A stretch of 64,000 nt of DNA from the NCBI GenBank assembly GCA_937941765.1, contig CALDGQ010000075.1, positions 29,328-93,327 of the forward strand, in the 5' to 3' direction. This document shows positions 40,601 through 49,674 of this stretch, in pieces. This DNA comes from an uncultured Saprospiraceae bacterium (GTDB lineage Bacteria; Bacteroidota; Bacteroidia; Chitinophagales; Saprospiraceae). The notes below the pieces were generated by a model that was given only the letters and a program-made list of their open reading frames with translations, was not told where the DNA came from and made no database searches. A program made the translations under genes and the position numbers. How positions within the stretch are numbered: position 1 is the first letter of the stretch; each line of letters opens with the position of its first letter.

Positions 40601-43600
40601 AAATTGTTATCAAAGTGTTTCGATAAAGTACCAATGTTAGGAAATTCTTCTAGCAATTGTCTAAAACTTAAATTAACTTTAAATTTCTTCTTCAACTTTG
40701 CAATAGCTTGAGTCAAGAATAATGAATCAAAACCGAGTTCAAGAAAAGAAGCTCGAGGGTTCAATTCGTCCAAAGGAATTCCACTTAGTGCGTGGAAAAT
40801 TTCCTGGACATCCCGTTGGATCAAATCAACTCTGTTGATTTTTACCACTTCAATTTTTTTCATGTTTGTACCTTTAAATGTTGTAGATGGCTTAATGTGG
40901 TTCTTAAGTTCTACTTGTAGTTGTTTATCAGAATTCTCACGACTGATAGGTTTGGGAGCGATCCAATGTTTTGTTTTTGCAAACGGGTACGTTGGTAAAC
41001 CGATTTTTCTTGTTGAATGATCTTGATTAAATGCTTGCCAATCAATTTCAATTCCTTGCAGCCAAAGTCTTCCTAAAGTCGTCATTAAGAAAGCCATATC
41101 ATGGTGGGACTCTTTCGGATGACGTAAAGAAGCAAGGACTACGTGTTCTTTTTGTTTAGCTGGATGTTGACGAGTAAATGTGCTTAAAGTTTGACCCGGA
41201 CCAATTTCCAAAAACAGTCTATTCTTTCTACTTAATAATTTTCCGATTCCATCAGAAAAGCGGACGGTGTTGCGCAAATGCTTGACCCAATATTTAGGGG
41301 TTTGGATTTCAGCTGCATCAATAAAATCTCCGTAAACGTTGGATAGAATTTTATAAGTAGGTTGATGAAAAGTTACTCCATTTAAATATTGCTCAAATTG
41401 ATCTAATATAGGTTCTACCATTTCAGAATGAGCAGCCACTGTAATGTGGAGTAAGGAGGAGTTTATTTCTTTTTTATCCAGTATTGTTTTTAATTTTTCA
41501 ATAGCGCCTGTTGATCCTGAAAGCACACAATTGTCAGGTTTGTTGATGGCCGCAAAGCTTAGGTGACCATTTGCATAAGGCGCGATTTCTTTTTCAGACA
41601 TGGGTACGCTTAGCATACCACCTTCATTTAATGTTTTAAAAAGTTGTCCTCTTGTAGCGACCATTCCGATGGCATCTTTTAGAGAAAATACACCTGCTAT
41701 ACAAGCGGCCGTATATTCTCCTAAGCTGTGTCCGATCATTTCTTTCGGTTCAATTCCCCATGACAACCACAATTGAGCAGTTGCATATTCAATTGTAAAT
41801 AACAAGGTGATTCCATGGAGTGCATCTAGAATGGGTCTACTGTCTGAATGTGAAGGATACAAGACTTGTTTTAAATCTAAATCATGATCTTCCTTTAAAA
41901 TAGCTAAGCAAGTATCAACTGCATTTTTGAAAACTTTTTCTTGACGATACAATTCTATGCCCATGTTGGTGTGCTGTGCACCTCCTCCTGGAAACATAAA
42001 AACAATTTCTTTCTTCTTGTCAACGACATTTTTTTCAATACTAATATCTGCGAATTCGGATAAGCCAGCAGCTGCAGTTGCAATTTCATTTTCAACTAGC
42101 ATCATTCTGTTTACAAAATGTTTTCTTCCTGATTGCAAGGTAACCGCGACTTCATTTAGTTGAATGTGCTTGTTCGTTTTTAGCGTGGAAGCGAGTTCGC
42201 TAATTTGTGTGTCGAGTGCTGATTCTGTTTTGGCAGAAAGTAAAACTAATTGATGTGATCTGCCTTTGTCAGATACTTTTTCTTTTGGTGCTTCTTCTAA
42301 CACTACGTGCACATTAGTTCCGCCTAATCCGAATGAGCTAATCCCTGCACGACGGATTTTCGATTCTTTTTGATTCCAAGGTCTCAATTTCGTGTTTACA
42401 AAAAATGGACTGTTCTTAAAATCAATTTCAGGATTTGGTTTGTCAAAATGGAGTGATGGGGGAATTACTTCATTTTTAAGGGAGAGTACTGTTTTAATAA
42501 TTCCAGCAATACAAGCACCCGCATCTAGATGTCCGATATTTGTTTTGACAGAGCCGATTGGGCAATATTCTTTTTTGTTTGTAAATGTTTTAAAAGCTTT
42601 TGTCAAACTAGCAATTTCAATTGGGTCACCGATTCTAGTTCCAGTACCGTGAGCTTCTATGTAGCCAATTGTTTCAGGAGAAAAACCTGCTTTTTTGTAA
42701 GCATCCATAATCGCAGTAGACTGACCAGGAATACTTGGAGCGGTAAATCCAATTTTATCTGTGCCATCATTGTTGATAGCGGTCGCCTTAATCACTGCAT
42801 GAATGGCATCTCCATCTTTAATCGCGTCTTCCAACTTCTTGATAACAATAAATGCCATTCCATTTCCGCGGACCATTCCTTGAGCTGTCGAATCAAATGC
42901 GCGACAATATCCATCAGGTGAAAGTGCATGTCCTTCGTTGTGAATATGCCCTTTGTAAACAGGTGGTTGAATCCGTCCACCACCGACCAACATCATATTG
43001 CTGTCACCGGAGATCAAAGATTGGCAAGCCAAATGCAATGCCACTCCAGAAGAAGAGCAAGCCGTTTGCACATTAATTGCAGGTCCTTTCAAGTTTAATT
43101 TATAAGCAACACGAGTTGCAGGGAAATCTTTTTCTAAAGTAATACCCAATTGAAAGTCTTCAATCGTTTTAAAGAAATTTGGGTGCGTTATTACGTTGTT
43201 GACTAAATAAGTATTTCTAGCGATGCCACCGATAATGCCTATTTTACCATTGTATTTTTCAGCATTATATCCTGCATTTTCCAATGCTTTGTAAGCTTGT
43301 TGCAAATAAATCCGGTGTTGAGGATCCATTAATGCTGCTTCGTTTGGGGTGTAGCCAAAGAATTTATGATCAAAACATTGATAGTCTTTCAAAGGCATCC
43401 CACGATTCACATAATCTTCATCATTTAAAATTTCAGGATCTAAACCTTCTGCTTCTAAATCTTCTTTGGTGTAAACGACGCTTACATCTTTTTCAGAAAT
43501 CAGGTTGTGCCAAAATTCATCAATATTTTCTGCACCAGCAACACGGATACTCATCCCTACAATAGCGATGTCCTTAGACGGAGTCGCAGTATTTTTGTTT

Positions 43601-46524
43601 TCGGAAATATCTTGTTTAGTTTTGACAGTTTCTATAGTTGGCGAAATGATTCCATTCGTTTTGATAGCATCTTCTTCCTTGTTTTGAATGTCGTTTGGAT
43701 GGTTGTACCCAAATTTTTGTGCAAGATCCCAAGTCTGCTCTGATAGGAAATTATTTTCTAAAACTCCTTTCCATTTATCAGCAAGCGTAGGATCGATTTG
43801 TGATTTTTTCAACAAATTTGGATCGCCCATTGGAGCAGACTCTTTGTAGATACCATCAGTCATTTTGTTCTCAATTCCCAAATAAGGATTTATCAGAACA
43901 GGGCTATAATCCCAATTGAAATTTTTACAAAGCGCTTTCATTACCTTTTTCGGATCAGTAACGAGTTCCTCATATCTCAATCTAAAACGTCTTCTTTTTG
44001 GAATGCTTTTGAAGAATGAATTGATATTTTCATGACTCTTTGTCCAAATTAATTCACCTGTTTGAGCAGTATCAAAATCATGGTCATTCAAGTACATCGC
44101 TTGATCCATTCTCATTTTTTTGAATGAGCTGACCATTGCATATGGATGACGAATTAGTTGAATAAACAATGCATTTTTGAAATCGTTGTCGGCTTTTTCC
44201 AATATTTTAGGATCGAGTGCATAAGATGGCGATTTGTCCACCATTATTTTTTTGCCAATCCATTGTTGCAATTTCCCAAACAATGCTTTGGTAGTTGTTC
44301 CTTCTGCTGCATACAAATCGACAATCGCTTTTGCTTCTTCGGGTGTACATTGTTTAATGTGCATAATCACCCGTATCAATCCTTCTGTCCAAAGGCTGAA
44401 TTTTCCGCCATAAGCTTCTTCTCGTTGCGCCAATGTTTCGAACCCTAATAATTGCAATTCGTTGGCTGCAAACAGATTGGGATGCCCAGCTAGCATCAAT
44501 CGGAGTAGGGAAGTTCCAGAACGAGGTGGTGCTAAGATGAAAACCGCCTGTTTGTTTTTATGTGGTGCAATAGAAAATGGGGGAGAGGCCGGAATTACAT
44601 TTTCAAAATTTCTAAAATCATCAGTATTCAACACAAATGTATCCGTAGCTTTAAATGAAACATCTGCTTTTTGCGAAGTTGAAGCTTTGTTAAAAAAGCG
44701 ATTTAATTCTTCTTCATATTCCTTTTCTAAAAACCTTGCGTACTCAGCAATTGTTGGAGTATTGAAAATTGAAACGATAAATACTTGCTCTTGCAAATCA
44801 GCACTGACTTTTCCAACAAATTTTCCAGCTTGCAGAGAATTTCCTCCTAATTCAAAAAATTTGTCGTGGATACCAATTTCGTTAATGCCTAAAACTTCTT
44901 TCCAAGCATCTACCAAATATTTTTCAACCTCATTAGTTGCTTCTTTAAAGTCATATTCCAATTCTGGGCGTACCATGTTAGGAATTGGGAGTGCTTTTCG
45001 ATCTACTTTTCCAGCGGTTGTCAGTGGCATGTTATCCAAGACTATAAAATCAGCTGGCACCATGTAATCTGGCAATTGTAAACGTAAGAAATCTTTTAGT
45101 TCGAGGGTAGAGATTTCTTTTCCCGTATTTTCGAAAGGAACGATATATCCAATTAGTTTTTGATCAACAGTTGTGTCACCGACGACCTTGACGATTGCTT
45201 CTCTGACCAACTCGTGCTGTGAAATAACAGCTTCGATTTCGCCTAATTCAATTCGATAACCACGTAACTTTATTTGATGATCAATTCTTCCAATAAAATC
45301 TATATTACCATCTGGCAACCATTTACCGAGGTCTCCTGTTTTGTACATTCGATCATTGGCATATTCACTAAATGGATCGCTTATAAACTTTTCATTTGTA
45401 AGATCGTTGCGATTTAGATATCCTCTTGCGACACCATTTCCTGCAATATGGATTTCACCAATTTCTCCAACTGGTACTTGATTTAGATCTTCATCCAATA
45501 TGTAAATAGAGACATTCGGTATCGGTATTCCTATTGGTACTTTTTCTCCTTCAATCTTTTTTGGTGTTATATAAATGGTTGCACCGACCGTTGCTTCCGT
45601 TGGACCATATTGATTTAAAAACAAGGTGTTGGGAAGTAGTTCGTGGTGTTTGTTTGCTAAATAGGCAGGGCATGCCTCACCAGCAACACTCACAATTTCT
45701 AATGATTGTAAAAATGCTGGGTTGACTTGTTCTAGCACCAAACTATAAAGCGAAGGGAAGGTGAGTACATTTGTAATTTGATGATGCTGAATAAATTTGG
45801 CTAATTCATTAACATCTTTTTCTAATTCTTCAGGAGCAATCACCAACGTGCCTCCATCTAATAGCGCCCACCAAATTAAATAAACAGCTCCATCGAACGC
45901 AAATGAGTATGCGTATAGAAATTTTTTGATTTGATTTTCCAAGAATATATTGGTACCAATGATTAAGTTGGCCAAACTTTTATGTTCAACTTGTACTCCC
46001 TTTGGTTTTCCTGTGGAACCAGAAGTGTAGATGGTATAAGCAATGTTATTGGGCAACGCTCCACTTATCACATTTGAATCCAAATTATTGTTAACCTTAT
46101 CCCATTCAGTGTCTAATGCAAAAGTATTTGTATCAACGTTGGTGGGTAGAAATTCAATTAATTTTTCTTGCGTCAAAACCAAAGATACGTTTGCATCTTC
46201 AATCATATATTTGATTCTGTCTTCAGGAGCTTTGTGATCAAGTGGCAAGTAGGCACCGCCAGCTTTTAAAATTGCAAGAATAGCAATGATCATGTCAAAT
46301 GATCTTTCGACCATGACTCCGACTAAAACATCTGGACCAATATTTTTTGATTGTAAAAAACGGGCAAGTTGATTGGCTTTGCAATTGAGTTCTTCAAATG
46401 TAATTTGTTGATCTCCATACACGAGCGCGACCGATTGAGGAATTGCATTTGCTATTTCCTCAAACATAGTTTGTATGCAGACATTCGTATCTGCACCAAA
46501 ATGTTGCTTTAGTAGTTTGCTCAT
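34630..46524 (-). CDS. Hybrid NRPS/PKS with sulfotransferase and aminotransferase domains (A-T-ST-KS-AT-T-AMT-C-A-T-TE)
   Basis: A 3964-residue assembly line. Approximate domains: adenylation 15-530 (YTSGSTGKPKGV near 170); carrier near 560 (FFELGGNSLQ); PAPS sulfotransferase 660-950 (LAPPRSGTSLLR, later LIRHPYAMVSSF); ketosynthase from 985 (TACSSSG, EAHGTGT, NIGHLDAG); acyltransferase 1510-1800 (GHSLGEY near 1602); carrier near 1930 (LELGFDSLF); a Gln-rich linker; class III aminotransferase 2170-2600 (PLP lysine in YGKIISGG); condensation 2640-3060 (HHMIADGWS); adenylation 3080-3580 (YTSGSTGNPKGV); carrier near 3632 (FFELGGHSLI); thioesterase 3680-3960 (AGYSFGG). There is no ketoreductase or dehydratase, so the beta-keto group should go to the aminotransferase and give a beta-amino unit. 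It starts with adenylation, so it is self-loading. The predicted product is amino acid 1, a malonate-derived beta-amino unit and amino acid 2, possibly sulfated. Substrates are not predictable. Confidence 0.93.
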   Translation of the reverse strand: MSKLLKQHFGADTNVCIQTMFEEIANAIPQSVALVYGDQQITFEELNCKANQLARFLQSKNIGPDVLVGVMVERSFDMIIAILAILKAGGAYLPLDHKAPEDRIKYMIEDANVSLVLTQEKLIEFLPTNVDTNTFALDTEWDKVNNNLDSNVISGALPNNIAYTIYTSGSTGKPKGVQVEHKSLANLIIGTNIFLENQIKKFLYAYSFAFDGAVYLIWWALLDGGTLVIAPEELEKDVNELAKFIQHHQITNVLTFPSLYSLVLEQVNPAFLQSLEIVSVAGEACPAYLANKHHELLPNTLFLNQYGPTEATVGATIYITPKKIEGEKVPIGIPIPNVSIYILDEDLNQVPVGEIGEIHIAGNGVARGYLNRNDLTNEKFISDPFSEYANDRMYKTGDLGKWLPDGNIDFIGRIDHQIKLRGYRIELGEIEAVISQHELVREAIVKVVGDTTVDQKLIGYIVPFENTGKEISTLELKDFLRLQLPDYMVPADFIVLDNMPLTTAGKVDRKALPIPNMVRPELEYDFKEATNEVEKYLVDAWKEVLGINEIGIHDKFFELGGNSLQAGKFVGKVSADLQEQVFIVSIFNTPTIAEYARFLEKEYEEELNRFFNKASTSQKADVSFKATDTFVLNTDDFRNFENVIPASPPFSIAPHKNKQAVFILAPPRSGTSLLRLMLAGHPNLFAANELQLLGFETLAQREEAYGGKFSLWTEGLIRVIMHIKQCTPEEAKAIVDLYAAEGTTTKALFGKLQQWIGKKIMVDKSPSYALDPKILEKADNDFKNALFIQLIRHPYAMVSSFKKMRMDQAMYLNDHDFDTAQTGELIWTKSHENINSFFKSIPKRRRFRLRYEELVTDPKKVMKALCKNFNWDYSPVLINPYLGIENKMTDGIYKESAPMGDPNLLKKSQIDPTLADKWKGVLENNFLSEQTWDLAQKFGYNHPNDIQNKEEDAIKTNGIISPTIETVKTKQDISENKNTATPSKDIAIVGMSIRVAGAENIDEFWHNLISEKDVSVVYTKEDLEAEGLDPEILNDEDYVNRGMPLKDYQCFDHKFFGYTPNEAALMDPQHRIYLQQAYKALENAGYNAEKYNGKIGIIGGIARNTYLVNNVITHPNFFKTIEDFQLGITLEKDFPATRVAYKLNLKGPAINVQTACSSSGVALHLACQSLISGDSNMMLVGGGRIQPPVYKGHIHNEGHALSPDGYCRAFDSTAQGMVRGNGMAFIVIKKLEDAIKDGDAIHAVIKATAINNDGTDKIGFTAPSIPGQSTAIMDAYKKAGFSPETIGYIEAHGTGTRIGDPIEIASLTKAFKTFTNKKEYCPIGSVKTNIGHLDAGACIAGIIKTVLSLKNEVIPPSLHFDKPNPEIDFKNSPFFVNTKLRPWNQKESKIRRAGISSFGLGGTNVHVVLEEAPKEKVSDKGRSHQLVLLSAKTESALDTQISELASTLKTNKHIQLNEVAVTLQSGRKHFVNRMMLVENEIATAAAGLSEFADISIEKNVVDKKKEIVFMFPGGGAQHTNMGIELYRQEKVFKNAVDTCLAILKEDHDLDLKQVLYPSHSDSRPILDALHGITLLFTIEYATAQLWLSWGIEPKEMIGHSLGEYTAACIAGVFSLKDAIGMVATRGQLFKTLNEGGMLSVPMSEKEIAPYANGHLSFAAINKPDNCVLSGSTGAIEKLKTILDKKEINSSLLHITVAAHSEMVEPILDQFEQYLNGVTFHQPTYKILSNVYGDFIDAAEIQTPKYWVKHLRNTVRFSDGIGKLLSRKNRLFLEIGPGQTLSTFTRQHPAKQKEHVVLASLRHPKESHHDMAFLMTTLGRLWLQGIEIDWQAFNQDHSTRKIGLPTYPFAKTKHWIAPKPISRENSDKQLQVELKNHIKPSTTFKGTNMKKIEVVKINRVDLIQRDVQEIFHALSGIPLDELNPRASFLELGFDSLFLTQAIAKLKKKFKVNLSFRQLLEEFPNIGTLSKHFDNNLATEVYQDEIKQLEQQQMKDQSVAPTNEVTTPLQPTQQVQVQSPSHFSNVPQIQPIQNVSPEDANQMQQVIQQQLLLMQQQIALLGGAGINTTNVPSQENKVVSKNETNNVAPVSPTLLNTTPTSSQSNGKKQIDGEGEKFGPWQPIAKKEGDGLSDQQRKYLNQLIYDYTTKTKSSQELTQAQRTHLSDPRSIQSFHKLWKDMAYQLAVEKSKGSKFWDIDGNEYVDYRMAFGISLFGHTPTFIQDAVREQLEKGFELGVLTPLARKVADLLAELTGCDRVTLLNTGSEALSASVRAARTVTGKDKIIVFEGDYHGINDEFLVRSIRRGDKNSSMPISPGIPVSAVENVIVLKYSDKDIIEQIEKHADDLAAVVIEPVQPANPHHQHFALFKLIRKATEANNIALIFDEMITGFRVSMGGAQEWFDVKADIIAYGKIISGGLPMAAVAGKSKFLDAFDGGMWQFGDASIPEAGVTFYGGTFVKHPLALAASYAMLKEIKRRGPQMYEDLNNNTARFAERLKELFIRTKVPMTINATASVIAFKQHSNNPLARLFFFYCKLKGVHLQEKAMLVSTAHTQADFDFTYKVMEESIREMQTAGFFPITVVDKEVEHKIVLPPDHLRSNNKTNGTSIPIIEDQNIVKNESNGHANKVSKKKIPLTEGQQEIWVEQQLGDQAAAAYNLSSEIRLEGDFHMDKFESAVQLLINRHEALRVEFEQEGLFQNFVTDRTATIPFIDIAHKSTVEQNQHLELLRKKESDKPIDLFNEPAYRFKVVKLSNQENIIFFTVHHMIADGWSLGILNNDLAALYTAECCGVVADLEAPKQLSDFAIEHQVYLKGNERKAAENYWAKQFEDDIPILEFPTDRSRPPVKTYDAAWESIHLDSKLAEGLKQLAKSQGSTLYILFYTAYQTYLQRLSQQDDFVLGIVAASQAISGNENLVAHGVNLLPVRMKTDSKHTFAEHLKAARGTILDAFENQNYSLGALVKKLKLPRDASRQPVISFLFNMDSEIGNLQYDNLKATLRPVERNFETFDTFINVKPAKDGIVFEWIYNTDLFDKETIQLRLQEFRILLESIVADPTTKVTQIPVLTPEEKHLILETWNANKGPYPTDVCIHQLIEQQAEKTPLRVAAVFKDTEISYGSLNKKANQIARHLFEAGVKPGDFVGIFIDRSLDMLIGLLGIMKTGGIYVPLDPGNPKDRLNIILEDAQARFLLTHSLMQNRLPDINGVVIDMNLESTAIARHSNKNPNFEVKPDNFVYVIYTSGSTGNPKGVMIPHFAVIDNLLAMQEAIDIKNSDAILGVASISFDPSVQDFFLPLMIGAKIIIAGQDELTDGYLLKDRLNKSNATLMQATPATWRMLLTAGWNGGAHFKILCGGEGLTKELSQELIDRSYELYNIYGPTETTIWSTYKLLAGNRTQTKMDSGYEPVGRPIKNVFLYLLDNELQPVPIGAAGEVYVGGVGVAPTGYFKRPELTASKFLNDPFSNQPGARMYRTGDIARYLKNGDLEYLHRADNQVKIRGYRIELGEIESAISQNKQIREVVVIVREDQPDNKYIAAYVIMKNGAELDSAGMKRELKSKLPDYMVPTAFVQMDAFPLTATLKISRSKLPVPELDRNDLETGYVAANSDNEKIVHDIWSSQLGIQNIGINDNFFELGGHSLIAVKMMAQIEKTTGKKLPLSLLLENPTIKSLAYLLNDEAPEKNVTSLVAVKKEGKKIPIYIVHGAGLHVLLFKSLADNVDPEQPVYALQAKGINGEAEPLESIEEMAAHYVEQILQHNPNGPYMLAGYSFGGLIAFEMAKQLKKKGKEIVMLGMFDTIVRPYITKKMDDRGSVKRTGDKIKKGAWVLGSFIKSPVGTFKYRSFTTKRKIGRLFHQAFGKKQANGEVDFLAKVDRANFLAYENYEVTPYDGIIHLFRAKENRFYLNDFEFLGWLPFVKEVIVKEVPGDHLNLFDGKNGVEFAAILQETMDVLCRKYKTDGKSWHLKIIA

Positions 46525-46679
46525 AGTTATAGTGAAACACTACCATTTTGAAATGATAGCATTAATTTGTCAAAAATTAAATCAAGGGGATTTAAATAGT
46601 GGGAGGGACTTTAAAGTTACACCAAAACGAATTAATGTTACATACCCGAATATAGGTAAATAGGTTGAAAATCAATTCA

Positions 46680-46880
46680 TTATTCTTCCAAAATTATTGT
46701 TTTGACTCTTCCAACTTGTCCATCATCGAGTTTGACTTTGATTCCGTGGGGATGTGAAGGAGATTTTGTCAAGATAGTTTTTACAATTCCTTCTGTCAAT
46801 TCTCCTGAGCGTTGATCTTTTTTAAGTACGACTTCTACGAGTTGTCCGATTTGAATGTCTTTTCTTATGGTGCCGTCCAT
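46680..46880 (-). CDS. ywbE: YwbE family protein
   Basis: A 66-residue protein matching the small conserved YwbE family (DUF2196) along its whole length. MDGTIRKDIQIGQLVEVVLK at the start, KDQRSGELTEGIVKTILT in the middle and HPHGIKVKLDDGQVGRVK near the end form a single small beta-barrel of the SH3/KOW type. The biochemical role of the family is not established. It is monocistronic, on the same strand as the synthase but upstream of it by about 150 bp. Confidence 0.88.
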   Translation of the reverse strand: MDGTIRKDIQIGQLVEVVLKKDQRSGELTEGIVKTILTKSPSHPHGIKVKLDDGQVGRVKTIILEE

Positions 46881-47623
46881 GGTATGTTTTTTTGCGAAAG
46901 TAAATATTTTTTAATATAGATTACGGTTAAATCTGTATGCTTAGTGAAAACCTCTAAGAGAGCTATCCTTTTTTTTTATAATTGAATAGAAAAAGGTAAG
47001 CTTTCTTTAGTATCATATTAAAATGGGGAAGTCATCAGAGAGGTGCCAGCATAAGAAAGGAAAAGTAGGGATATTCAGGAGTAACAAATTCCGTCTTTCT
47101 GAATTATTTTTGGATGCACTAAATACGATTTACATTTATTCTGAATAATCATCAATATCCCTGCTTTTTCTAATTTGATTTTATCGAGGAATCTAGTTCT
47201 TTTTCTTTTTTCATTGCCAAAAAAGAAACAAAAAGTCTAGATTTTATAAACTCCTCCGTCGAACATATAAAATCGGCCTCCCGCAACAAAATCCAAGTAT
47301 ATGTTTGTTTTAACTGAATTTGCAACAATTTGAATACGTTGTTTAATTGTAACGTAATTACTCCGTTTTATTGGGTTTCTACGTAAAATTGATGCATTAT
47401 CCCACAAAAAAAGAATCTAACTAATTGGTTATCATTGTTTTGTTTTACTTCTGAATACCCCTACTTATTTTCAACATAAAACGTTTAACAATCCTTGCAA
47501 TCTCACAAAGCAATTCCGCAGGCTTATCAAACGCTAGCTAGAAGAATAAAAAAATGGGGCACTTCTCGTTTGAAGTACCCCATTAACTATATTTACAAAA
47601 AGTGCTTTGTCTAAAGTTTATTT
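46881..47623. other. Long intergenic region without recognised gene
   Basis: This 743-bp AT-rich stretch lies between the YwbE gene and the beta-barrel gene. Both are on the minus strand, so it should contain the YwbE promoter on its left and the terminator of the next gene on its right (47553-47584). I found no reading frame with coding character, no tRNA and no tandem repeat. A purine-rich stretch near 47200-47240 is low-complexity only. Confidence 0.5.
47553..47584. terminator. Terminator of the sigma/anti-sigma operon
   Basis: AATGGGGCACTTC and GAAGTACCCCATT form a 13-bp stem with one mismatch and a 6-base loop. An A run precedes it on the plus strand (47548-47554), which reads as a U tract for minus-strand transcripts. 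It lies 40 bp after the stop at 47624. Confidence 0.75.
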
Positions 47624-48907
47624 TTAAAAAGTATATTTCACCGTCAAAGCTAATTCACTATTCGTGTTTCTTACCTCATCAATCGAACTGATGTCTAGTA
47701 TACCTTGATTGTATCTTAAATCAACACCTAGGTTTTTATTAATCTGATGTTCTAACCCAGCTACTAATCCAAGATCCAGTATCATTTTGCTAGTTGAGTC
47801 GTTTGAAAAATCGCCCAAAGCAGCCCCATCGCCATCTAATTCACTAGAATTTTTAAACATCAGCAAGCTTGGTTTTACACCTGCAATTACACTGTTTCTT
47901 TTTCCCAATTTACGTTTATAAATAACTGGAATTTCAATTGCATGTACACGTTCAATATTATTGACTTCAACATATCCAGCTTTCTGTACATAGCTATCAA
48001 ATGATTCATTCGGATTGCCGTTTCCAGATTGTGAAGTGAAATTTGAGCGTTCATTTCGATTTGGTGTCAAAATAGTTGCTTTGCTGAATCCGTTTTTATA
48101 ATTTGCTTCAAAAGCAATCGTGTTTTTAGAATCAATATCTAAGTTAATAAATCCACCAACTGCAGTAGCAATTTTTCCTTGGTCTGCAAGGCTTCTCTTA
48201 GCTAAAATAACACTTGCTCCTGCTTGTACACCTACCTTCATTTTTTTCTTTTTCAATAAGATTGGTGCGGCTTCTAAAGGTAATGTCGAGACAATTGTTT
48301 GATCATACTTCACAGGTTGTAACAAACTATTTACTTCCATAAATGCCTGAATGTTTTCACGCTTTTCTGGAGTATCTTGAATGGTTTCGATGTAATTTTT
48401 AACTGCTTCAATTGGAGTAGATTTTATAATTGAAGGAATTATATTTTGATCAGAAATAATTGAAGTTGTATTATTTTTAGTAGGTTCTTCTATAATAGCG
48501 TTGTCAAAAGCTTGTACTTTGTTAGGAAGTATGTTAACTATTGATTTTTTCGTTGTCTTAATATCAACTTTTGACTTTGATTCCTTTGGGAAAGCCGTAG
48601 AGGTTACTACATCGGACTCTATTGATGTTGCTGAATCAGCAGTGATGTTTGTTGGAAGTTCACCCGTTTCAGCAATAGTTTTTGCAACCTCATTGGAGTC
48701 TGTTGTAGGGCTTAAAAACGTAATTCCAACAAAGAATATCCCAAGGATAATCATCATGTAAGGATATCTCCATGCAACTACTTTTCTCGGATCCTCATCA
48801 TCGAGCATTTTCTCCATCTTATCCCAAGCAGATGAATCGAACTTGAATTCATGAGAGGAAATCTTCTCTCTGAATACTTTGTCGTTATTTGAATAAAAAT
48901 CTTTCAT
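47624..48907 (-). CDS. Anti-sigma-type inner-membrane anchor fused to outer-membrane beta-barrel-like domain
   Basis: A 427-residue protein in three parts. Residues 1-45 are hydrophilic and cytoplasmic (SSAWDKMEKMLDDEDPR), a short anti-sigma-like opening often seen in Bacteroidota. Residues about 47-66 are one membrane helix (YPYMMIILGIFFVGITFLSP). After a long Thr/Ser-rich linker (about 70-220), residues about 225-427 form a beta-rich domain of the outer-membrane-barrel type that ends in aromatic strand residues (LALTVKYTF). It lies 28 bp downstream of an ECF sigma factor on the same strand. The likely role is to restrain that sigma factor, with the barrel-like region as periplasmic or envelope sensor. 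How a barrel could coexist with an inner-membrane anchor is unclear. Confidence 0.65.
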   Translation of the reverse strand: MKDFYSNNDKVFREKISSHEFKFDSSAWDKMEKMLDDEDPRKVVAWRYPYMMIILGIFFVGITFLSPTTDSNEVAKTIAETGELPTNITADSATSIESDVVTSTAFPKESKSKVDIKTTKKSIVNILPNKVQAFDNAIIEEPTKNNTTSIISDQNIIPSIIKSTPIEAVKNYIETIQDTPEKRENIQAFMEVNSLLQPVKYDQTIVSTLPLEAAPILLKKKKMKVGVQAGASVILAKRSLADQGKIATAVGGFINLDIDSKNTIAFEANYKNGFSKATILTPNRNERSNFTSQSGNGNPNESFDSYVQKAGYVEVNNIERVHAIEIPVIYKRKLGKRNSVIAGVKPSLLMFKNSSELDGDGAALGDFSNDSTSKMILDLGLVAGLEHQINKNLGVDLRYNQGILDISSIDEVRNTNSELALTVKYTF

Positions 48908-48935
48908 TATCTAAATTTTAACCGAATTCTGAATG

Positions 48936-49496
48936 TTAGTGTGTTAATGGTATTCTTGACTCGTAGGAAATCAATTCTCTCAAAGCTTTACGTGCTGATG
49001 ACAAGTGCCACTTTGAAGTTCCTTCACTGATACCTAACTGTTTTGCAATCTCATGATGTTTAAAACCATCAATGACATAAAGTGAAAAAACATTTCTACT
49101 TGAAGGAGGTAATTTTTGAATGATCTCAAAAAGTTCTTCCGTAGCAATTTGATCGATTGCTTCATTGTGGACCGAATTTTCTTTCTCTACTTCAAAATTC
49201 ATTGTCTTGTTATACTTGGTATTTTTTCTAACATAGTCTATCGATGCATTAAAAACGATACGAGCAATCCAGCCTGGAAACGAACCAGTTGGTTGATACA
49301 TATCTAATTTTGTAAACACCTTTAGAAAAGCTATGTTGAGAATTTCTGTTGCTTCTTCTCTGTCTTTAGAGTATCGCATACAGATACCAAGCATCTGACC
49401 ATAGTATTTCTCGTAGAGATACTTTTGAGCCAATCTGTTTTGGAGTAAACAGCCTTGAATCAGATCCTTGTCGTCGCTTTGTAAAGAATATTTCAT
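48936..49496 (-). CDS. ECF RNA polymerase sigma factor
   Basis: A 186-residue sigma-70 family protein of the ECF group. Region 2 is at residues about 20-90: QKYLYEKYYGQMLGICMRY, then FLKVFTKLDMYQPTGSFPGW, with WIARIVFNASIDYVRK closing it. Region 4 is at residues about 120-175: LPPSSRNVFSLYVIDGFKHH and EIAKQLGISEGTSKWHLSSA form the helix-turn-helix that reads the -35 element. It is followed 28 bp later by the membrane-anchored barrel protein, which is the probable partner anti-sigma. The signal is unknown. Confidence 0.93.
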   Translation of the reverse strand: MKYSLQSDDKDLIQGCLLQNRLAQKYLYEKYYGQMLGICMRYSKDREEATEILNIAFLKVFTKLDMYQPTGSFPGWIARIVFNASIDYVRKNTKYNKTMNFEVEKENSVHNEAIDQIATEELFEIIQKLPPSSRNVFSLYVIDGFKHHEIAKQLGISEGTSKWHLSSARKALRELISYESRIPLTH

Positions 49497-49674
49497 ATTG
49501 AATACCAGATTCTATATGTGAAACGGTTATAAATTAAAGTCGGTTGGGTAGGATAGTAGAAAAACGAAGTAAAAAATGAATTTGTTATTTTTTTAACGTT
49601 TTATGAGTGATTAAGAGGAGAATCTACATGAATATGGGGCGGTAAAATAGCAATGTCAATGACAATTTCGATAT

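Noticed and set aside
47180..47260. Purine/pyrimidine-biased stretch in the long gap after ywbE
   Set aside because: Low-complexity AT-rich sequence only; no hairpin, repeat unit or coding signal that I could support.
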